From the NCBI GenBank assembly GCA_022842625.1, contig JALHPG010000004.1, positions 48,800-112,799 on the forward strand: DNA of 64,000 bases, written 5' to 3'. Under the pieces are notes generated by a model. The model did no database searches. It saw only the letters and a list, made by a program, of their open reading frames with translations, and was not told the DNA's origin. Made by a program: the position numbers and the translations under genes. This stretch comes from Bacteroidia bacterium. Lineage in GTDB: Bacteria; Bacteroidota; Bacteroidia; B-17B0; Aurantibacillaceae. Shown one piece after another: positions 28,201 through 36,635 of this stretch; the stretch's first letter is position 1; the number at the start of each line of letters is the position of its first letter.

Positions 28201-28482
28201 TCAGTTTTAGGCCTAAAAGAATTTACCTCTGTTTTCTCAAACATAACAATTGGACCAAATCCAACAAAGGACGAATTGTACTTAACTTTTGAAAATTCGA
28301 TAAATGAAGAAATCAGCTACGAAATCCAAAATAATTTAGGTCAAAAAATTGTTTCTTCAAGCATAAAACCTACTAGTGGCAATAAAGTAAAAATTGCCAC
28401 GAATAGCTTGTCAAATGGGGTTTATTTCCTAAAATTAAAACAAGGAAATAAACAGGCTGCGTACAAATTTATTAAACAGTAA
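25270..28482 (+). CDS. Large secreted protein with BNR/sortilin-like repeats, PKD domain and T9SS sorting domain
   Basis: The ATG at 25270 or 25276 gives about 1070 residues; a frame open from 25195 would add a long N-terminal extension without signal-peptide logic. A signal peptide (MKKIIFSILCILSIKISLAQ) is followed by a propeller-like region of repeated S-T-NGG-TW motifs, typical of BNR/VPS10 (sortilin) repeats. Then come a PKD domain (PTAWNWAFPGGTPAGSS), an Ig-like segment (QWYLNGSPIPGA) and a T9SS type A sorting domain from ITIGPNPTKDELYL to the C-terminus. It is probably exported by the T9SS and anchored or released at the surface. The ligand or substrate is unknown; neuraminidase-like catalytic residues are not evident. 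Confidence 0.88.
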   Translation: MNMKKIIFSILCILSIKISLAQKWTEMMRDSNANYYDIVKEFDSYWKDKSYERGKGYKAFKRWQWFVEPRVYPSGNMKFAARGYAFEQYQKHLIETANLKLTNSAALTATTANWSPLGPFGSPANGDAGRVQTIILKPGDPNTIYVGTAAGGFWMSNNGGTSYTTTTDQFGSCGISDIAVNPLNTNIIYVSTGDKDAGDTHSTGVLKSTDGGQTWTQTGLLWQTSQQRRIYRVLINPINPNTLIIATNVGAYRSLDAGNTWSLVATSGYVDAEYRPGDTTTVYLVTNGSFARSTNGGASFTNISIAGSLSSTRLSLAVTPANNNYVYIMVGATNNGFGGLYRSTNTGSSWTLMSSSPNVMGWDPNGNDAGGQAWYDIAIDASPTNANEIIVGGVNSWKSTNGGATWTLNSHWYGGGGKPYVHADLHWVLYTSGTTCYLGTDGGVARTTNSGLTWTTINGNMNIAQIYKMSQSSSVSTKIITGHQDNGTNYMNGAAWSQIYGGDGMDCFIDWSNHNTMVASYQNGQFARSTNGGASFVGITNGLTGTPAWVAPIVQDPVSPNTYYCGYQNVFKSTNQGSTWTQLGNIGAVLDEIKVSPSNPNIIYATSVTGIWRSINGGANWLNINGSLPIGAAQITDMTMDNLNPNQIYVTLSGYSSGNKVYRSNNGGATWTNYSTGLPNIPTNCIVYTNNSPQAIYVGTDMGVYYREASMTSWTPYMSGLPNIVVQDMEIFYPTRKLRAATYARGVWETDLYSNPTAPPVAAFTSFFTPGCVNTPLQFNDVSANTPTAWNWAFPGGTPAGSSAQNPTVTYAASGVYNVTLTTVNGNGPSTPYVGTINIVNAPTVTPVTASICENQTGNISVNTNGNIVNWDTGQQGISISVSSSVNTVYNYTVSLGACNTAGSSTLFVNPAPQTPTVIQMSGYLATYIIANSFQWYLNGSPIPGATLNTYVPTVDGYYSVWAANGNCMTSSQSLLISVLGLKEFTSVFSNITIGPNPTKDELYLTFENSINEEISYEIQNNLGQKIVSSSIKPTSGNKVKIATNSLSNGVYFLKLKQGNKQAAYKFIKQ

Positions 28483-28522
28483 TTTCTGTAATAAATAAAT
28501 GTTATTTTTTAGATAGAATTGT

Positions 28523-28553
28523 TTGACGTTTTCTATAAAATTCGTTAATCTTA
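28523..28553 (+). promoter_or_regulatory. Candidate nuo operon promoter
   Basis: TTG at 28523-28525 and TAATCTTA at 28546-28553 are 20 bases apart. This resembles the Bacteroidota -33/-7 pattern (TTG, 17-23 bases, TAnnTTTG), with two mismatches in the -7 box. It lies 22 bases before the nuoA ATG. Confidence 0.3.
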
Positions 28554-28575
28554 CAGTCTAAAACAATAATAGTTT

Positions 28576-28950
28576 ATGATTTACGACTCTTCACCCGTTG
28601 CATACTTGCCTATTGTGCTAATGTTTTTGGTTGCTTTAGGTTTTGTATTAACTACGATCGTTGCTTCACATTTATTAGGGCCAAAACGCAATACAAAAAT
28701 TAAGTTAGATTCCTTTGAGTGTGGTATCGAATCTCAAGGTAATGCGCGATTACCCTTTTCTATCAAGTATTTTTTAACAGCTATTTTATTTGTGCTTTTT
28801 GACATAGAAGTAATTTTTATGTACCCATGGGCTGTAAACTTTAAAGAGCTTGGTATGTTAGGTGTAATAGAGGTTTTTAGTTTTATAGCCTTATTATTAG
28901 TTGGGTTTTATTACATGCTTTCTAAAAAAGCATTAAAGTGGGAAGAGTAA
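28576..28950 (+). CDS. nuoA: NADH-quinone oxidoreductase subunit A
   Basis: A 124-residue membrane subunit with three helices: one at the N-terminus (LPIVLMFLVALGFVL), one around FLTAILFVLFDIEVIF and one near the C-terminus. The family signature FECGIES lies in the loop between the first two, and FDIEVIFMYPWA is conserved in complex I near the quinone-binding site. It begins the 14-gene operon; nuoB follows after 19 bases. Confidence 0.96.
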   Translation: MIYDSSPVAYLPIVLMFLVALGFVLTTIVASHLLGPKRNTKIKLDSFECGIESQGNARLPFSIKYFLTAILFVLFDIEVIFMYPWAVNFKELGMLGVIEVFSFIALLLVGFYYMLSKKALKWEE

Positions 28951-28969
28951 TCGCTTAAAATTTATAAAG

Positions 28970-29533
28970 ATGAGCAAAGAAATTATTAAAAGAACAAAAT
29001 TAGAAATTGCAAAAAGTCCTGAAGGTCTTGAAGGGCCTGGTTTTTTCGCATCCAAATTGGAGGACGTAATTGGATTAGCAAGAGCGAACTCTTTATGGCC
29101 ATTACCATTTGCAACATCTTGCTGTGGTATTGAATTTATGGCCACCATGGCCTCTAATTACGACTTAGGACGTTTTGGCGCTGAGCGCTTGAGTTTTTCT
29201 CCACGCCAAGCCGATCTTTTAATGGTTATGGGAACTATTGCAAAAAAAATGGGACCAACCTTAAGACAAGTTTATGATCAAATGGCAGAACCTAAATGGG
29301 TTCTTTCTGTTGGTGCTTGCGCAAGCAGTGGAGGTATTTTTGATACTTACAGTGTTTTGCAAGGGATAGATAGAATTATTCCGGTTGATGTTTATGTGCC
29401 GGGTTGCCCACCACGCCCTGAACAGATCATTGATGGTATTATAAAAATTCAGGAATTAGCAAAAAACGAATCGTTTAGAAGACGTAACTCCGATGAATAT
29501 AAACGTTTACTTAATAGTTACGGTTTAGAATAA
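28970..29533 (+). CDS. nuoB: NADH-quinone oxidoreductase subunit B
   Basis: A 187-residue peripheral-arm subunit carrying the terminal 4Fe-4S cluster N2, which passes electrons to quinone. The four ligands are visible: Cys51 and Cys52 (SCCGIEFMA), Cys117 (GACASSGG) and Cys146 (VPGCPPRPE). The adjacent-cysteine pair is the hallmark of NuoB. Confidence 0.97.
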   Translation: MSKEIIKRTKLEIAKSPEGLEGPGFFASKLEDVIGLARANSLWPLPFATSCCGIEFMATMASNYDLGRFGAERLSFSPRQADLLMVMGTIAKKMGPTLRQVYDQMAEPKWVLSVGACASSGGIFDTYSVLQGIDRIIPVDVYVPGCPPRPEQIIDGIIKIQELAKNESFRRRNSDEYKRLLNSYGLE

Positions 29534-29544
29534 AACTTTTTAAA

Positions 29545-30045
29545 ATGAACGAAGAGCTATTTAATAAATTAAAAGAAAAATTAACCGCAAAGTTTCACGA
29601 TGCAGTTGAGGTTTCAGAAATAACGTACGATTTTCCTACGTTTACAATTAAAAAAGATCATATCCATGAGGTATTAACTTTTTTAAAGAACGATGAAGAA
29701 TTAAATTTTCATTTCTTAACCGATCTTACAGGATTTCAAACTGAGGATGAAAAACATTTAGGCGTAATTTATCATTTACACAACATGATAAAAAACAATC
29801 GTGTTCGAATAAAAACCTTTTTTGATATTAATAAACCCGAAATTCCTACCGCTACAGACCTATGGCCTGGTGCTAACTGGATGGAGCGTGAAACATTTGA
29901 TTTTTACGGCGTGAGATTTAAAGGGCACCCAAAATTAAAACGCATTTTAAATGTTGACGAAATGGATATTTTTCCAATGAGAAAAGAATATCCTTTAGAA
30001 GATCAATCGCGTGATGATAAAAATGATAAAATGTTTGGACGATAA
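29545..30045 (+). CDS. nuoC: NADH-quinone oxidoreductase subunit C
   Basis: A 166-residue subunit of the connecting arm without its own redox centre. LTDLTGFQTEDEKHLGVIYH and the C-terminal REYPLEDQ region (here RKEYPLEDQSRDDKNDKMFG) are diagnostic. It is separate from nuoD, unlike the fused NuoCD of E. coli. Confidence 0.95.
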   Translation: MNEELFNKLKEKLTAKFHDAVEVSEITYDFPTFTIKKDHIHEVLTFLKNDEELNFHFLTDLTGFQTEDEKHLGVIYHLHNMIKNNRVRIKTFFDINKPEIPTATDLWPGANWMERETFDFYGVRFKGHPKLKRILNVDEMDIFPMRKEYPLEDQSRDDKNDKMFGR

Positions 30046-30057
30046 ATTTTTTATAAA

Positions 30058-31272
30058 ATGAGTAAAAAAGACAATAATATCCCGGAGTCAGAAAACACGA
30101 TGGAAAAAGAATATTCTATCCTGAATCTTGGTCCAACACATCCTGCAACCCACGGTATCTTCCAAAATATTTTAAAAATGGATGGGGAAATAATTCACGA
30201 GGCAGAGCCTACCGTTGGATATATTCACCGCGCTTTTGAAAAATTGGCAGAACGCCGCCCATACAATCAAATCACACCAATAACCGATCGTTTAAATTAT
30301 TGCTCTTCACCGATTAATAATATGGGCTGGCACATGACCGTTGAAAAATTAATTGGTTGTGCTGTTCCAAAACGCGTAGATTATATGCGTGTAATTATTA
30401 TGGAATTAGCACGTATTGCCGATCACTTGGTGTGTAACTCAGTTGTTGGTGTTGACACCGGTGCTATGACAGGATTTTTATACATCTTTCAATGGCGCGA
30501 AAAAATTTATGATATCTACGAAGGAATTTGCGGCGCTCGTTTAACTACTAACATTGGTCGTATTGGAGGATTTGAACGTGAGTGGAGTAAAGATGTTTGG
30601 GATAAAATAAACAATTTCGTAAAAGAATATCCTAAAGCATTAAAAGAGTTTGCAAACTTATTAGAACGCAATAAAATTTTTATGGATCGTACCGTTAATT
30701 GCGGGCCGATCTCTTCAAAAATGGCTTTAGAATATAGTTTTACAGGGCCAAACTTGCGCGCCACCGGAGTTGATTACGATGTGCGTGTTGCTACACCGTA
30801 TTCTTCTTACCAGGATTTTGATTTTATAATTCCTATCGGAACAAGTGGAGATACTTACGATCGTTTTATGGTTCGCCAAGAAGAAATGTGGCAGAGTTTA
30901 AAAATTATCGAGCAAGCAATTAAAAACATGCCAAAAGATCAGCCGTTTCATGCTGATGTTCCTGAATTTTATTTGCCACCAAAAGAAGAGGTGTATAATA
31001 ATATGGAAGCATTGATCTATCACTTTAAAATTGTGATGGGCGAAACCAATGTTCCTAAAGGAGAAGTTTACCATAGTGTTGAAGGCGGTAATGGTGAGTT
31101 AGGTTTTTATTTAGTAAGCGATGGTGGAAGAACACCTTTCCGCTTACACTTTAGAAGACCTTGCTTCATATACTATCAGGCTTATCCCGAAATGGTAAAA
31201 GGCATTATGCTTTCTGACGCAATTATTACTATGAGTAGTATGAATGTAATTGCAGGAGAGTTAGACGCTTAG
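30058..31272 (+). CDS. nuoD: NADH-quinone oxidoreductase subunit D
   Basis: A 404-residue 49-kDa-type subunit that lines the quinone cavity with NuoB. GPTHPATHGIFQNILKMDGE at the N-terminus and AERRPYNQITPITDRLNY contain the His and Tyr that contact the quinone head group in other species. It descends from the NiFe-hydrogenase large subunit but lacks the nickel-binding cysteines. A 106-base AT-rich gap separates it from nuoE; I see no gene there. Confidence 0.97.
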   Translation: MSKKDNNIPESENTMEKEYSILNLGPTHPATHGIFQNILKMDGEIIHEAEPTVGYIHRAFEKLAERRPYNQITPITDRLNYCSSPINNMGWHMTVEKLIGCAVPKRVDYMRVIIMELARIADHLVCNSVVGVDTGAMTGFLYIFQWREKIYDIYEGICGARLTTNIGRIGGFEREWSKDVWDKINNFVKEYPKALKEFANLLERNKIFMDRTVNCGPISSKMALEYSFTGPNLRATGVDYDVRVATPYSSYQDFDFIIPIGTSGDTYDRFMVRQEEMWQSLKIIEQAIKNMPKDQPFHADVPEFYLPPKEEVYNNMEALIYHFKIVMGETNVPKGEVYHSVEGGNGELGFYLVSDGGRTPFRLHFRRPCFIYYQAYPEMVKGIMLSDAIITMSSMNVIAGELDA

Positions 31273-31378
31273 TTTAGTTTTTAATTTTGAATGATCAGTT
31301 TTTAATAATAAAAAAAGTAAAATTAATGTTGGTTTTTAATATTTAAAACTAAAAACTTAACACTAAAAATTAATAAAG

Positions 31379-31960
31379 ATGAGTTCACAAGTACACGGAA
31401 CACAACATTTTGATAAAGCAAAACGCGCTGAGGTTAAATTTAGCGACGAAGCTATGAATGTGGTACAAACAATTATCTCCCATTATCCGGAGGGCAAACA
31501 AAAGTCGGCTTTACTTCCTGTATTGCACGTTGCACAGGCAGAGTTTGGCGGCTGGTTAAGCCCTGAGGTTATGGATTACGTTGCTTCAGTTTTAAAAATA
31601 AAACCTATTGAAGTTTTTGAAGTTGCTTCATTTTATACCATGTATAATTTAAAGCCAATGGGCAAATGTGTTTTAGAGGTTTGTCAAACAAGTTCATGTT
31701 GGTTAAATGGCGCAGAAGATATTGTAAAATATATTGAGAAAAAATTAAACATTAAAGTTGGCGAAACAACTGCCGACGGAATGTTCTCTTTAAAAGTTGC
31801 CGAATGCTTAGGCTCTTGCGGAACAGCACCAATGCTGCAATGTGGAGCCAGTTATCACGAAAATTTAACTTACGAAAAAGTAGATAAAATTTTGGACGAT
31901 TATAAAAGCGCAGGAAAATTAAGAAGTTACACAGATCACGATTATAAAAACACACTCTAA
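31379..31960 (+). CDS. nuoE: NADH-quinone oxidoreductase subunit E
   Basis: A 193-residue thioredoxin-like subunit carrying 2Fe-2S cluster N1a. Ligands are Cys102 and Cys107 (CQTSSC) and Cys143 and Cys147 (CLGSC). It sits beside NuoF at the NADH end of the peripheral arm. A 62-base gap to nuoF holds a short GC-richer stretch related to an intergenic repeat (see findings). Confidence 0.96.
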   Translation: MSSQVHGTQHFDKAKRAEVKFSDEAMNVVQTIISHYPEGKQKSALLPVLHVAQAEFGGWLSPEVMDYVASVLKIKPIEVFEVASFYTMYNLKPMGKCVLEVCQTSSCWLNGAEDIVKYIEKKLNIKVGETTADGMFSLKVAECLGSCGTAPMLQCGASYHENLTYEKVDKILDDYKSAGKLRSYTDHDYKNTL

Positions 31961-32022
31961 ATTATTTTCACTCAAATCACGTCAAGCAGAGTCGAGACGC
32001 AAAAGAGAAAAAGAATAAAAAA

Positions 32023-33360
32023 ATGGGAAAGAAATTATTAATACATAACGATAAAGTAGCAAACATTCATACGCTTGAAGTTTATCGCGCGCATGGTGGT
32101 TACGCATCCGTTGAAAAGGCTTTAAAAACAATGACGCCGGACCAAGTTACCGATGAGGTAAAAAAATCTGGTCTGCGTGGTCGTGGTGGTGCGGGTTTTC
32201 CAACCGGTATGAAATGGAGCTTTTTAGCAAAGCCCGAAGGTGTTAACCGTTATTTAGTTTGTAATGCAGACGAATCTGAGCCCGGAACTTTTAAGGATCG
32301 TTATTTGATGGAAAAAATTCCTCATGCATTAATTGAAGGAATGATCACTTCTTCTTATGCATTAGGAGCAAAAAGTTCTTATATCTATATACGTGGAGAA
32401 TATTTTTATGTTGCGCGTATCGTTGAAAAAGCCATAGCAGAAGCTTATGCAGCAGGTTGGTTAGGAAAAAATATTTTAGGTACCGATTTTTCGCACGATT
32501 GTTATGTGCAAGTTGGTGGCGGTGCTTATATCTGTGGAGAAGAAACTGCATTATTAGAATCATTGGAAGGAAAACGTGGTAACCCTCGTATTAAACCACC
32601 ATTTCCTGCTGTTGCGGGTTTATGGGGTTGCCCAACAGTTGTAAATAATGTTGAAACGATCGCAGCGGTTGTACCTATTGTTAATGATGGCGGCGAAGAG
32701 TACGCAAAAATTGGAATTGGAAAATCAACAGGGACAAAATTAATTTCTGCATCAGGCCATATTAATAAACCGGGTGTTTACGAAATCGAATTAGGTATTC
32801 CTGTAGAAGAATTTATTTATAGCGAAGAATATTGCGGTGGTATTCGCAACGGTAAAAAAATGAAAGCAGTTGTTGCCGGTGGTTCATCGGTGCCAATTTT
32901 GCCAACAGAATTAATTTTAAAAACCGCAAAAGGCGAGCCGCGCTTGATGACTTACGAAAGTCTTTCTGATGGCGGATTTGCAACCGGTACCATGTTGGGT
33001 TCGGGTGGTTTTATTGTAATGGACGAAGACACCAGCATCGTTAAAAATTTATTTACTTTCTCTCGTTTTTATCATCACGAGTCATGCGGTCAATGTTCGC
33101 CTTGCCGTGAAGGAACAGGTTGGATGGAAAAAATATTAAAGAAATTTTTGAACGGAACAGCAAACGAAAGTGATGTTGATCTGCTTTGGGATATTCAAAG
33201 TAAAATAGAAGGAAAAACAATTTGCCCATTAGGTGAAGCTGCAGCATGGCCTGTTGCGGCAGCTATCCGTCATTTTAAACAAGAATTTTTAGATGTAGCA
33301 CGCAACAAAAAGTTTGTGGACGTGAGCCATTATAACAGATTAAATAAAATTAACGCGTAA
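32023..33360 (+). CDS. nuoF: NADH-quinone oxidoreductase subunit F
   Basis: A 445-residue subunit with FMN and 4Fe-4S cluster N3, where NADH is oxidised. GRGGAGFPTGMKW binds NADH, YICGEETALLESLEGKRG binds FMN, and SCGQCSPCREGTGW with a later Cys (KTICPLGEA) binds N3. The stop shares a base with the nuoG ATG (TAATG). Confidence 0.97.
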   Translation: MGKKLLIHNDKVANIHTLEVYRAHGGYASVEKALKTMTPDQVTDEVKKSGLRGRGGAGFPTGMKWSFLAKPEGVNRYLVCNADESEPGTFKDRYLMEKIPHALIEGMITSSYALGAKSSYIYIRGEYFYVARIVEKAIAEAYAAGWLGKNILGTDFSHDCYVQVGGGAYICGEETALLESLEGKRGNPRIKPPFPAVAGLWGCPTVVNNVETIAAVVPIVNDGGEEYAKIGIGKSTGTKLISASGHINKPGVYEIELGIPVEEFIYSEEYCGGIRNGKKMKAVVAGGSSVPILPTELILKTAKGEPRLMTYESLSDGGFATGTMLGSGGFIVMDEDTSIVKNLFTFSRFYHHESCGQCSPCREGTGWMEKILKKFLNGTANESDVDLLWDIQSKIEGKTICPLGEAAAWPVAAAIRHFKQEFLDVARNKKFVDVSHYNRLNKINA

Positions 33361-34343
33361 TGAAAGTTACTATTGACGGAATAGAAATTGATGTGCCAAA
33401 AGGTACCACAATTCTTCAGGCAGCACGAATGATAGGTCCGGAGGTTGCTCCACCCGCCATGTGCTATTATACTAAATTAAAAACCAGTGGTGGATATTGC
33501 CGTACTTGTATTGTTAAAGTAACTCAAGGCAGTGCTGCTAACCCTACGCCAATGCCAAAACCGGTTGCTTCTTGCAGAACAGAAGTAATGGACGGAATGG
33601 TGGTTGAAAATTTTACTAACCCTGATATTTTAGAAGCGCGTAAAGGTGTTGTTGAATTTTTATTAATTAACCATCCTTTAGACTGTCCTGTTTGTGATCA
33701 AGCCGGAGAATGTAAATTACAGGATCTTGGATACGAGAACGGATCATCAAAAACACGTTACGAATTTAAACGTCGTGAATATGAGATGATCGATATTGGC
33801 GATAAAATTAAATTACACATGAACCGTTGCATCCTTTGCTACCGCTGTGTAAAAACTGCCGATCAGCTTACTAATGGTCGCGTGCATGGAGTTATTGCGC
33901 GTGGCGATGAATCAGAGATCTCTACTTATATCGAAAATATTATTGATAACGATTTTTCAGGAAATGTAATTGATGTTTGCCCGGTTGGTGCTTTAACGGA
34001 TAAAACATTCCGCTTTAAACAACGTGTATGGTTTACAAAACCGGTAGATGCGCACCGTGATTGCAAAACATGTTGTGGTAAAACTCGTGTGTGGTTAAAT
34101 GGAGAAGAAGTGCTTCGTGTTACTGCACGTAAAGATCAATGGGATGAAGTAGAAGAATTTATTTGTAACTCATGTCGTTTTGATCACAAGAAAAAAAGTG
34201 ATTGGGTAATTGAAGGTCCTTCGCCTGTTTTAAGAAATTCAGTTATTTCACAAAATCATTACGAGCATTTAAATGAGTTAAAAGTTCAGATCATGAAGCA
34301 ACAAAAAGCTTTAGGATTTATGCCAATTGATAAAAAACCTTAA
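33360..34343 (+). CDS. nuoG: NADH-quinone oxidoreductase subunit G, short form
   Basis: A 327-residue NuoG that keeps the N-terminal iron-sulfur part only. A 2Fe-2S domain (Cys35, 47, 50, 72) is followed by the His105-Cys109-Cys112-Cys118 site and a 4Fe-4S site (Cys157, 160, 163, 207). A last Cys group lies in CKTCCG and FICNSC (235-272). The large molybdopterin-oxidoreductase-like C-terminal domain, which makes E. coli NuoG about 900 residues, is absent. The gene ends in a normal stop directly before nuoH with 15 bases between, so this is a natural short form, in line with what I know of Bacteroidota, not a frameshift. Confidence 0.93.
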   Translation: MKVTIDGIEIDVPKGTTILQAARMIGPEVAPPAMCYYTKLKTSGGYCRTCIVKVTQGSAANPTPMPKPVASCRTEVMDGMVVENFTNPDILEARKGVVEFLLINHPLDCPVCDQAGECKLQDLGYENGSSKTRYEFKRREYEMIDIGDKIKLHMNRCILCYRCVKTADQLTNGRVHGVIARGDESEISTYIENIIDNDFSGNVIDVCPVGALTDKTFRFKQRVWFTKPVDAHRDCKTCCGKTRVWLNGEEVLRVTARKDQWDEVEEFICNSCRFDHKKKSDWVIEGPSPVLRNSVISQNHYEHLNELKVQIMKQQKALGFMPIDKKP

Positions 34344-34358
34344 TAAAAAAAAGACACT

Positions 34359-35414
34359 ATGATCGCTTTTCTAATTTATAAACTTATACTGTGCGTAGTT
34401 GTATTTGCCATATCGTTGGGCATTGCAGCTTACTCTACACTTTGGGAACGTAAGCTTTCTGCCTTGCTTCAAGACCGTGTTGGTCCGGATAGAGCAGGAC
34501 CTTTTGGTTTACTGCAACCATTAGCCGATGGTGGAAAAATGTTCTTTAAAGAAGAGATCATCCCAAATGTATCTAACCGCTTTTTATTTGTTCTTGGGCC
34601 AAGTTTAGTAATGCTAACGGCATTAATGACAGGAGCAGTTATTCCATGGACAAAAGATATTTATGTTAACGGGCATTTATACAGTATGCAAATTACCGAC
34701 ATTAATATTGGTGTGTTGTATTTGTTTGGTGTTGTTTCGGTGGGTGTTTATGGTATCATGATCGGTGGTTGGGCATCCAATAATAAATATGCATTATTAG
34801 GCGCAATTCGTGCATCAAGTCAAATGATCAGTTACGAAATTGCAATGGGTATTGCAGTAATTGCTTTAATTATTACATCCGGTGGCACTTTAAGTTTACG
34901 CGAAATTGTTGAGCAACAAGATGCAGGTTTAGCAAACATTGTTTGGCAACCTTTAGGTTTTATTATATTTTTTGTTTGTGCATTAGCAGAAACTAATCGC
35001 GCGCCTTTCGACTTACCGGAGTGTGAAGCCGAATTAGTTGGTGGATATCACACAGAATATTCTTCGATGAAATTAGGATTATTTTTATTCGCAGAATACA
35101 TTAACATGTTTATTTCATCTGCTGTAATGAGTGCCTTTTATTTTGGCGGATATAATTTTCCTTTTGCTCATGAGTTATATGATGCGCTTGGATTACATGA
35201 TGGTTCTAAATGGATCGCCATTATTGGTTTTGGAGCCTACTTTACAAAAATTGCGATCTTTATTTCGGTATTTATGTGGATTCGTTGGACATTGCCGCGT
35301 TTCCGTTACGATCAGTTAATGAAATTAGGATGGCGCGTTTTATTACCGCTTTCACTATTGAATTTAGCAATAACTGTGGTAGTAGAATTTATTAGAGGAA
35401 ATATTACATTTTAA
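34359..35414 (+). CDS. nuoH: NADH-quinone oxidoreductase subunit H
   Basis: A 351-residue membrane subunit with about eight helices that forms the quinone entry channel with NuoB and NuoD. LLQDRVGPDRAGPFGLLQPL, ETNRAPFDLPECEAELVGG and WIRWTLPRFRYDQLM are signature stretches of the ND1 family. Confidence 0.97.
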   Translation: MIAFLIYKLILCVVVFAISLGIAAYSTLWERKLSALLQDRVGPDRAGPFGLLQPLADGGKMFFKEEIIPNVSNRFLFVLGPSLVMLTALMTGAVIPWTKDIYVNGHLYSMQITDINIGVLYLFGVVSVGVYGIMIGGWASNNKYALLGAIRASSQMISYEIAMGIAVIALIITSGGTLSLREIVEQQDAGLANIVWQPLGFIIFFVCALAETNRAPFDLPECEAELVGGYHTEYSSMKLGLFLFAEYINMFISSAVMSAFYFGGYNFPFAHELYDALGLHDGSKWIAIIGFGAYFTKIAIFISVFMWIRWTLPRFRYDQLMKLGWRVLLPLSLLNLAITVVVEFIRGNITF

Positions 35415-35426
35415 AACTAATTAAAA

Positions 35427-36029
35427 ATGCAATTAACGAATAGAAGCAAGGTAGTATCAAATAAAGTTCAAACCGCAATGGAACAACTTTATTTGCCTGG
35501 CATTATTAAAGGGATGTTGATTACAGGTAGCCACTTGTTTAAACGCAGAGCTACTGTAAAGTATCCTGAAGAAACAAGACCTGTTGCTCCGGTTTACAGA
35601 GGCTGGCATGTTTTAAAGCGCGATGAAAATGGCGCAGAGCGTTGCACAGCTTGCGGATTATGCGCGGTGGCTTGTCCGGCTGAAGCAATTACAATGGAGA
35701 GCGCTGAGCGTAAAAAAGGAGAAGAGAGTTTATACAGAGAAGAGAAGTATGCAAAAACATACGAGATAAACATGTTGCGTTGTATATTCTGCGGTTTGTG
35801 TGAGGAAGCTTGTCCGAAGGAGGCAATATTTTTAACGGACAGATTAGTTGATACTGAATACGAAAGAGAAGATTTTGTTTACGGCAAAAATAAATTAGTT
35901 GAAAAAGTTGACAAACGTATTGATGTGTCAAAGCGCCAAACGTTAGAAGTGGCAGCATTTAAAAAATTACCCGGACTAAAACACAACACTGTTTGGGAAG
36001 GAAAAAATTTGAATAAAGGGAAACATTAA
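35427..36029 (+). CDS. nuoI: NADH-quinone oxidoreductase subunit I
   Basis: A 200-residue ferredoxin-like subunit with two 4Fe-4S clusters, N6a and N6b. Ligands are Cys73, 76, 79 and 83 (CTACGLCAVACP) and Cys119, 122, 125 and 129 (CIFCGLCEEACP). It links NuoG to NuoB in the electron path. Confidence 0.97.
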   Translation: MQLTNRSKVVSNKVQTAMEQLYLPGIIKGMLITGSHLFKRRATVKYPEETRPVAPVYRGWHVLKRDENGAERCTACGLCAVACPAEAITMESAERKKGEESLYREEKYAKTYEINMLRCIFCGLCEEACPKEAIFLTDRLVDTEYEREDFVYGKNKLVEKVDKRIDVSKRQTLEVAAFKKLPGLKHNTVWEGKNLNKGKH

Positions 36030-36106
36030 AAATTGAAGATCTAAAGATTTACAAATGAAAGTATTCAAGTATAAATCTTAGCTCAAAAAATTGTAAATAA
36101 AAAATT

Positions 36107-36619
36107 ATGTTAGGATACACAATTACACAATGGCTTTTCGGGATACTTTCATTCCTGTCCATCATGTTTGCATTAATGGTAGTTTTTAGCCGCAACCCGG
36201 TTAATAGTGTTTTATATTTAGTGCTTACATTTTTTTGTATAGCAGGCCATTATTTATTACTGAACGCACAGTTTTTAGCAGTGGTGCACATTGTTGTTTA
36301 TGCGGGAGCAATTATGGTTCTCTTCTTATTTATTATCATGTTAATGAATTTAAATGAAGATACTGAGCCGCAACGTACTTGGATTACAAAAATTATTGCC
36401 GGTATTGCCGGTGGTATGTTATTGTTTGTGTTGGTTGGTTCTTTAAAAGGTACAGAGCAATTAGGATTAGCTTCTTATGGTTCATCGCAAATTGGCTTAG
36501 TTAAAAATTTAGGTAAAGTATTGTTCAGCGAATTTTTGTTTCCATTCGAGATTGCAAGTGTATTATTGCTTGCTGCTTTAGTTGGTGCAATTATGATCGG
36601 TAAAAAAGAAATTAAATAA
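36107..36619 (+). CDS. nuoJ: NADH-quinone oxidoreductase subunit J
   Basis: A 170-residue membrane subunit with five helices. VVHIVVYAGAIMVLFLFIIM is the conserved third helix whose pi-bulge rearranges during turnover in other complex I structures. A 77-base gap after nuoI is AT-rich and without a gene. Confidence 0.95.
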   Translation: MLGYTITQWLFGILSFLSIMFALMVVFSRNPVNSVLYLVLTFFCIAGHYLLLNAQFLAVVHIVVYAGAIMVLFLFIIMLMNLNEDTEPQRTWITKIIAGIAGGMLLFVLVGSLKGTEQLGLASYGSSQIGLVKNLGKVLFSEFLFPFEIASVLLLAALVGAIMIGKKEIK

Positions 36620-36635
36620 TTTTAGATAAGAAAAG

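Noticed and set aside
31273..31378. Small gene between nuoD and nuoE
   Set aside because: The 106 bases are very AT-rich, with no start and frame of useful length.
33360..34343. Frameshifted or broken nuoG
   Set aside because: The protein ends cleanly after the iron-sulfur region, nuoH follows after 15 bases, and the other subunits are intact. The short form fits Bacteroidota.
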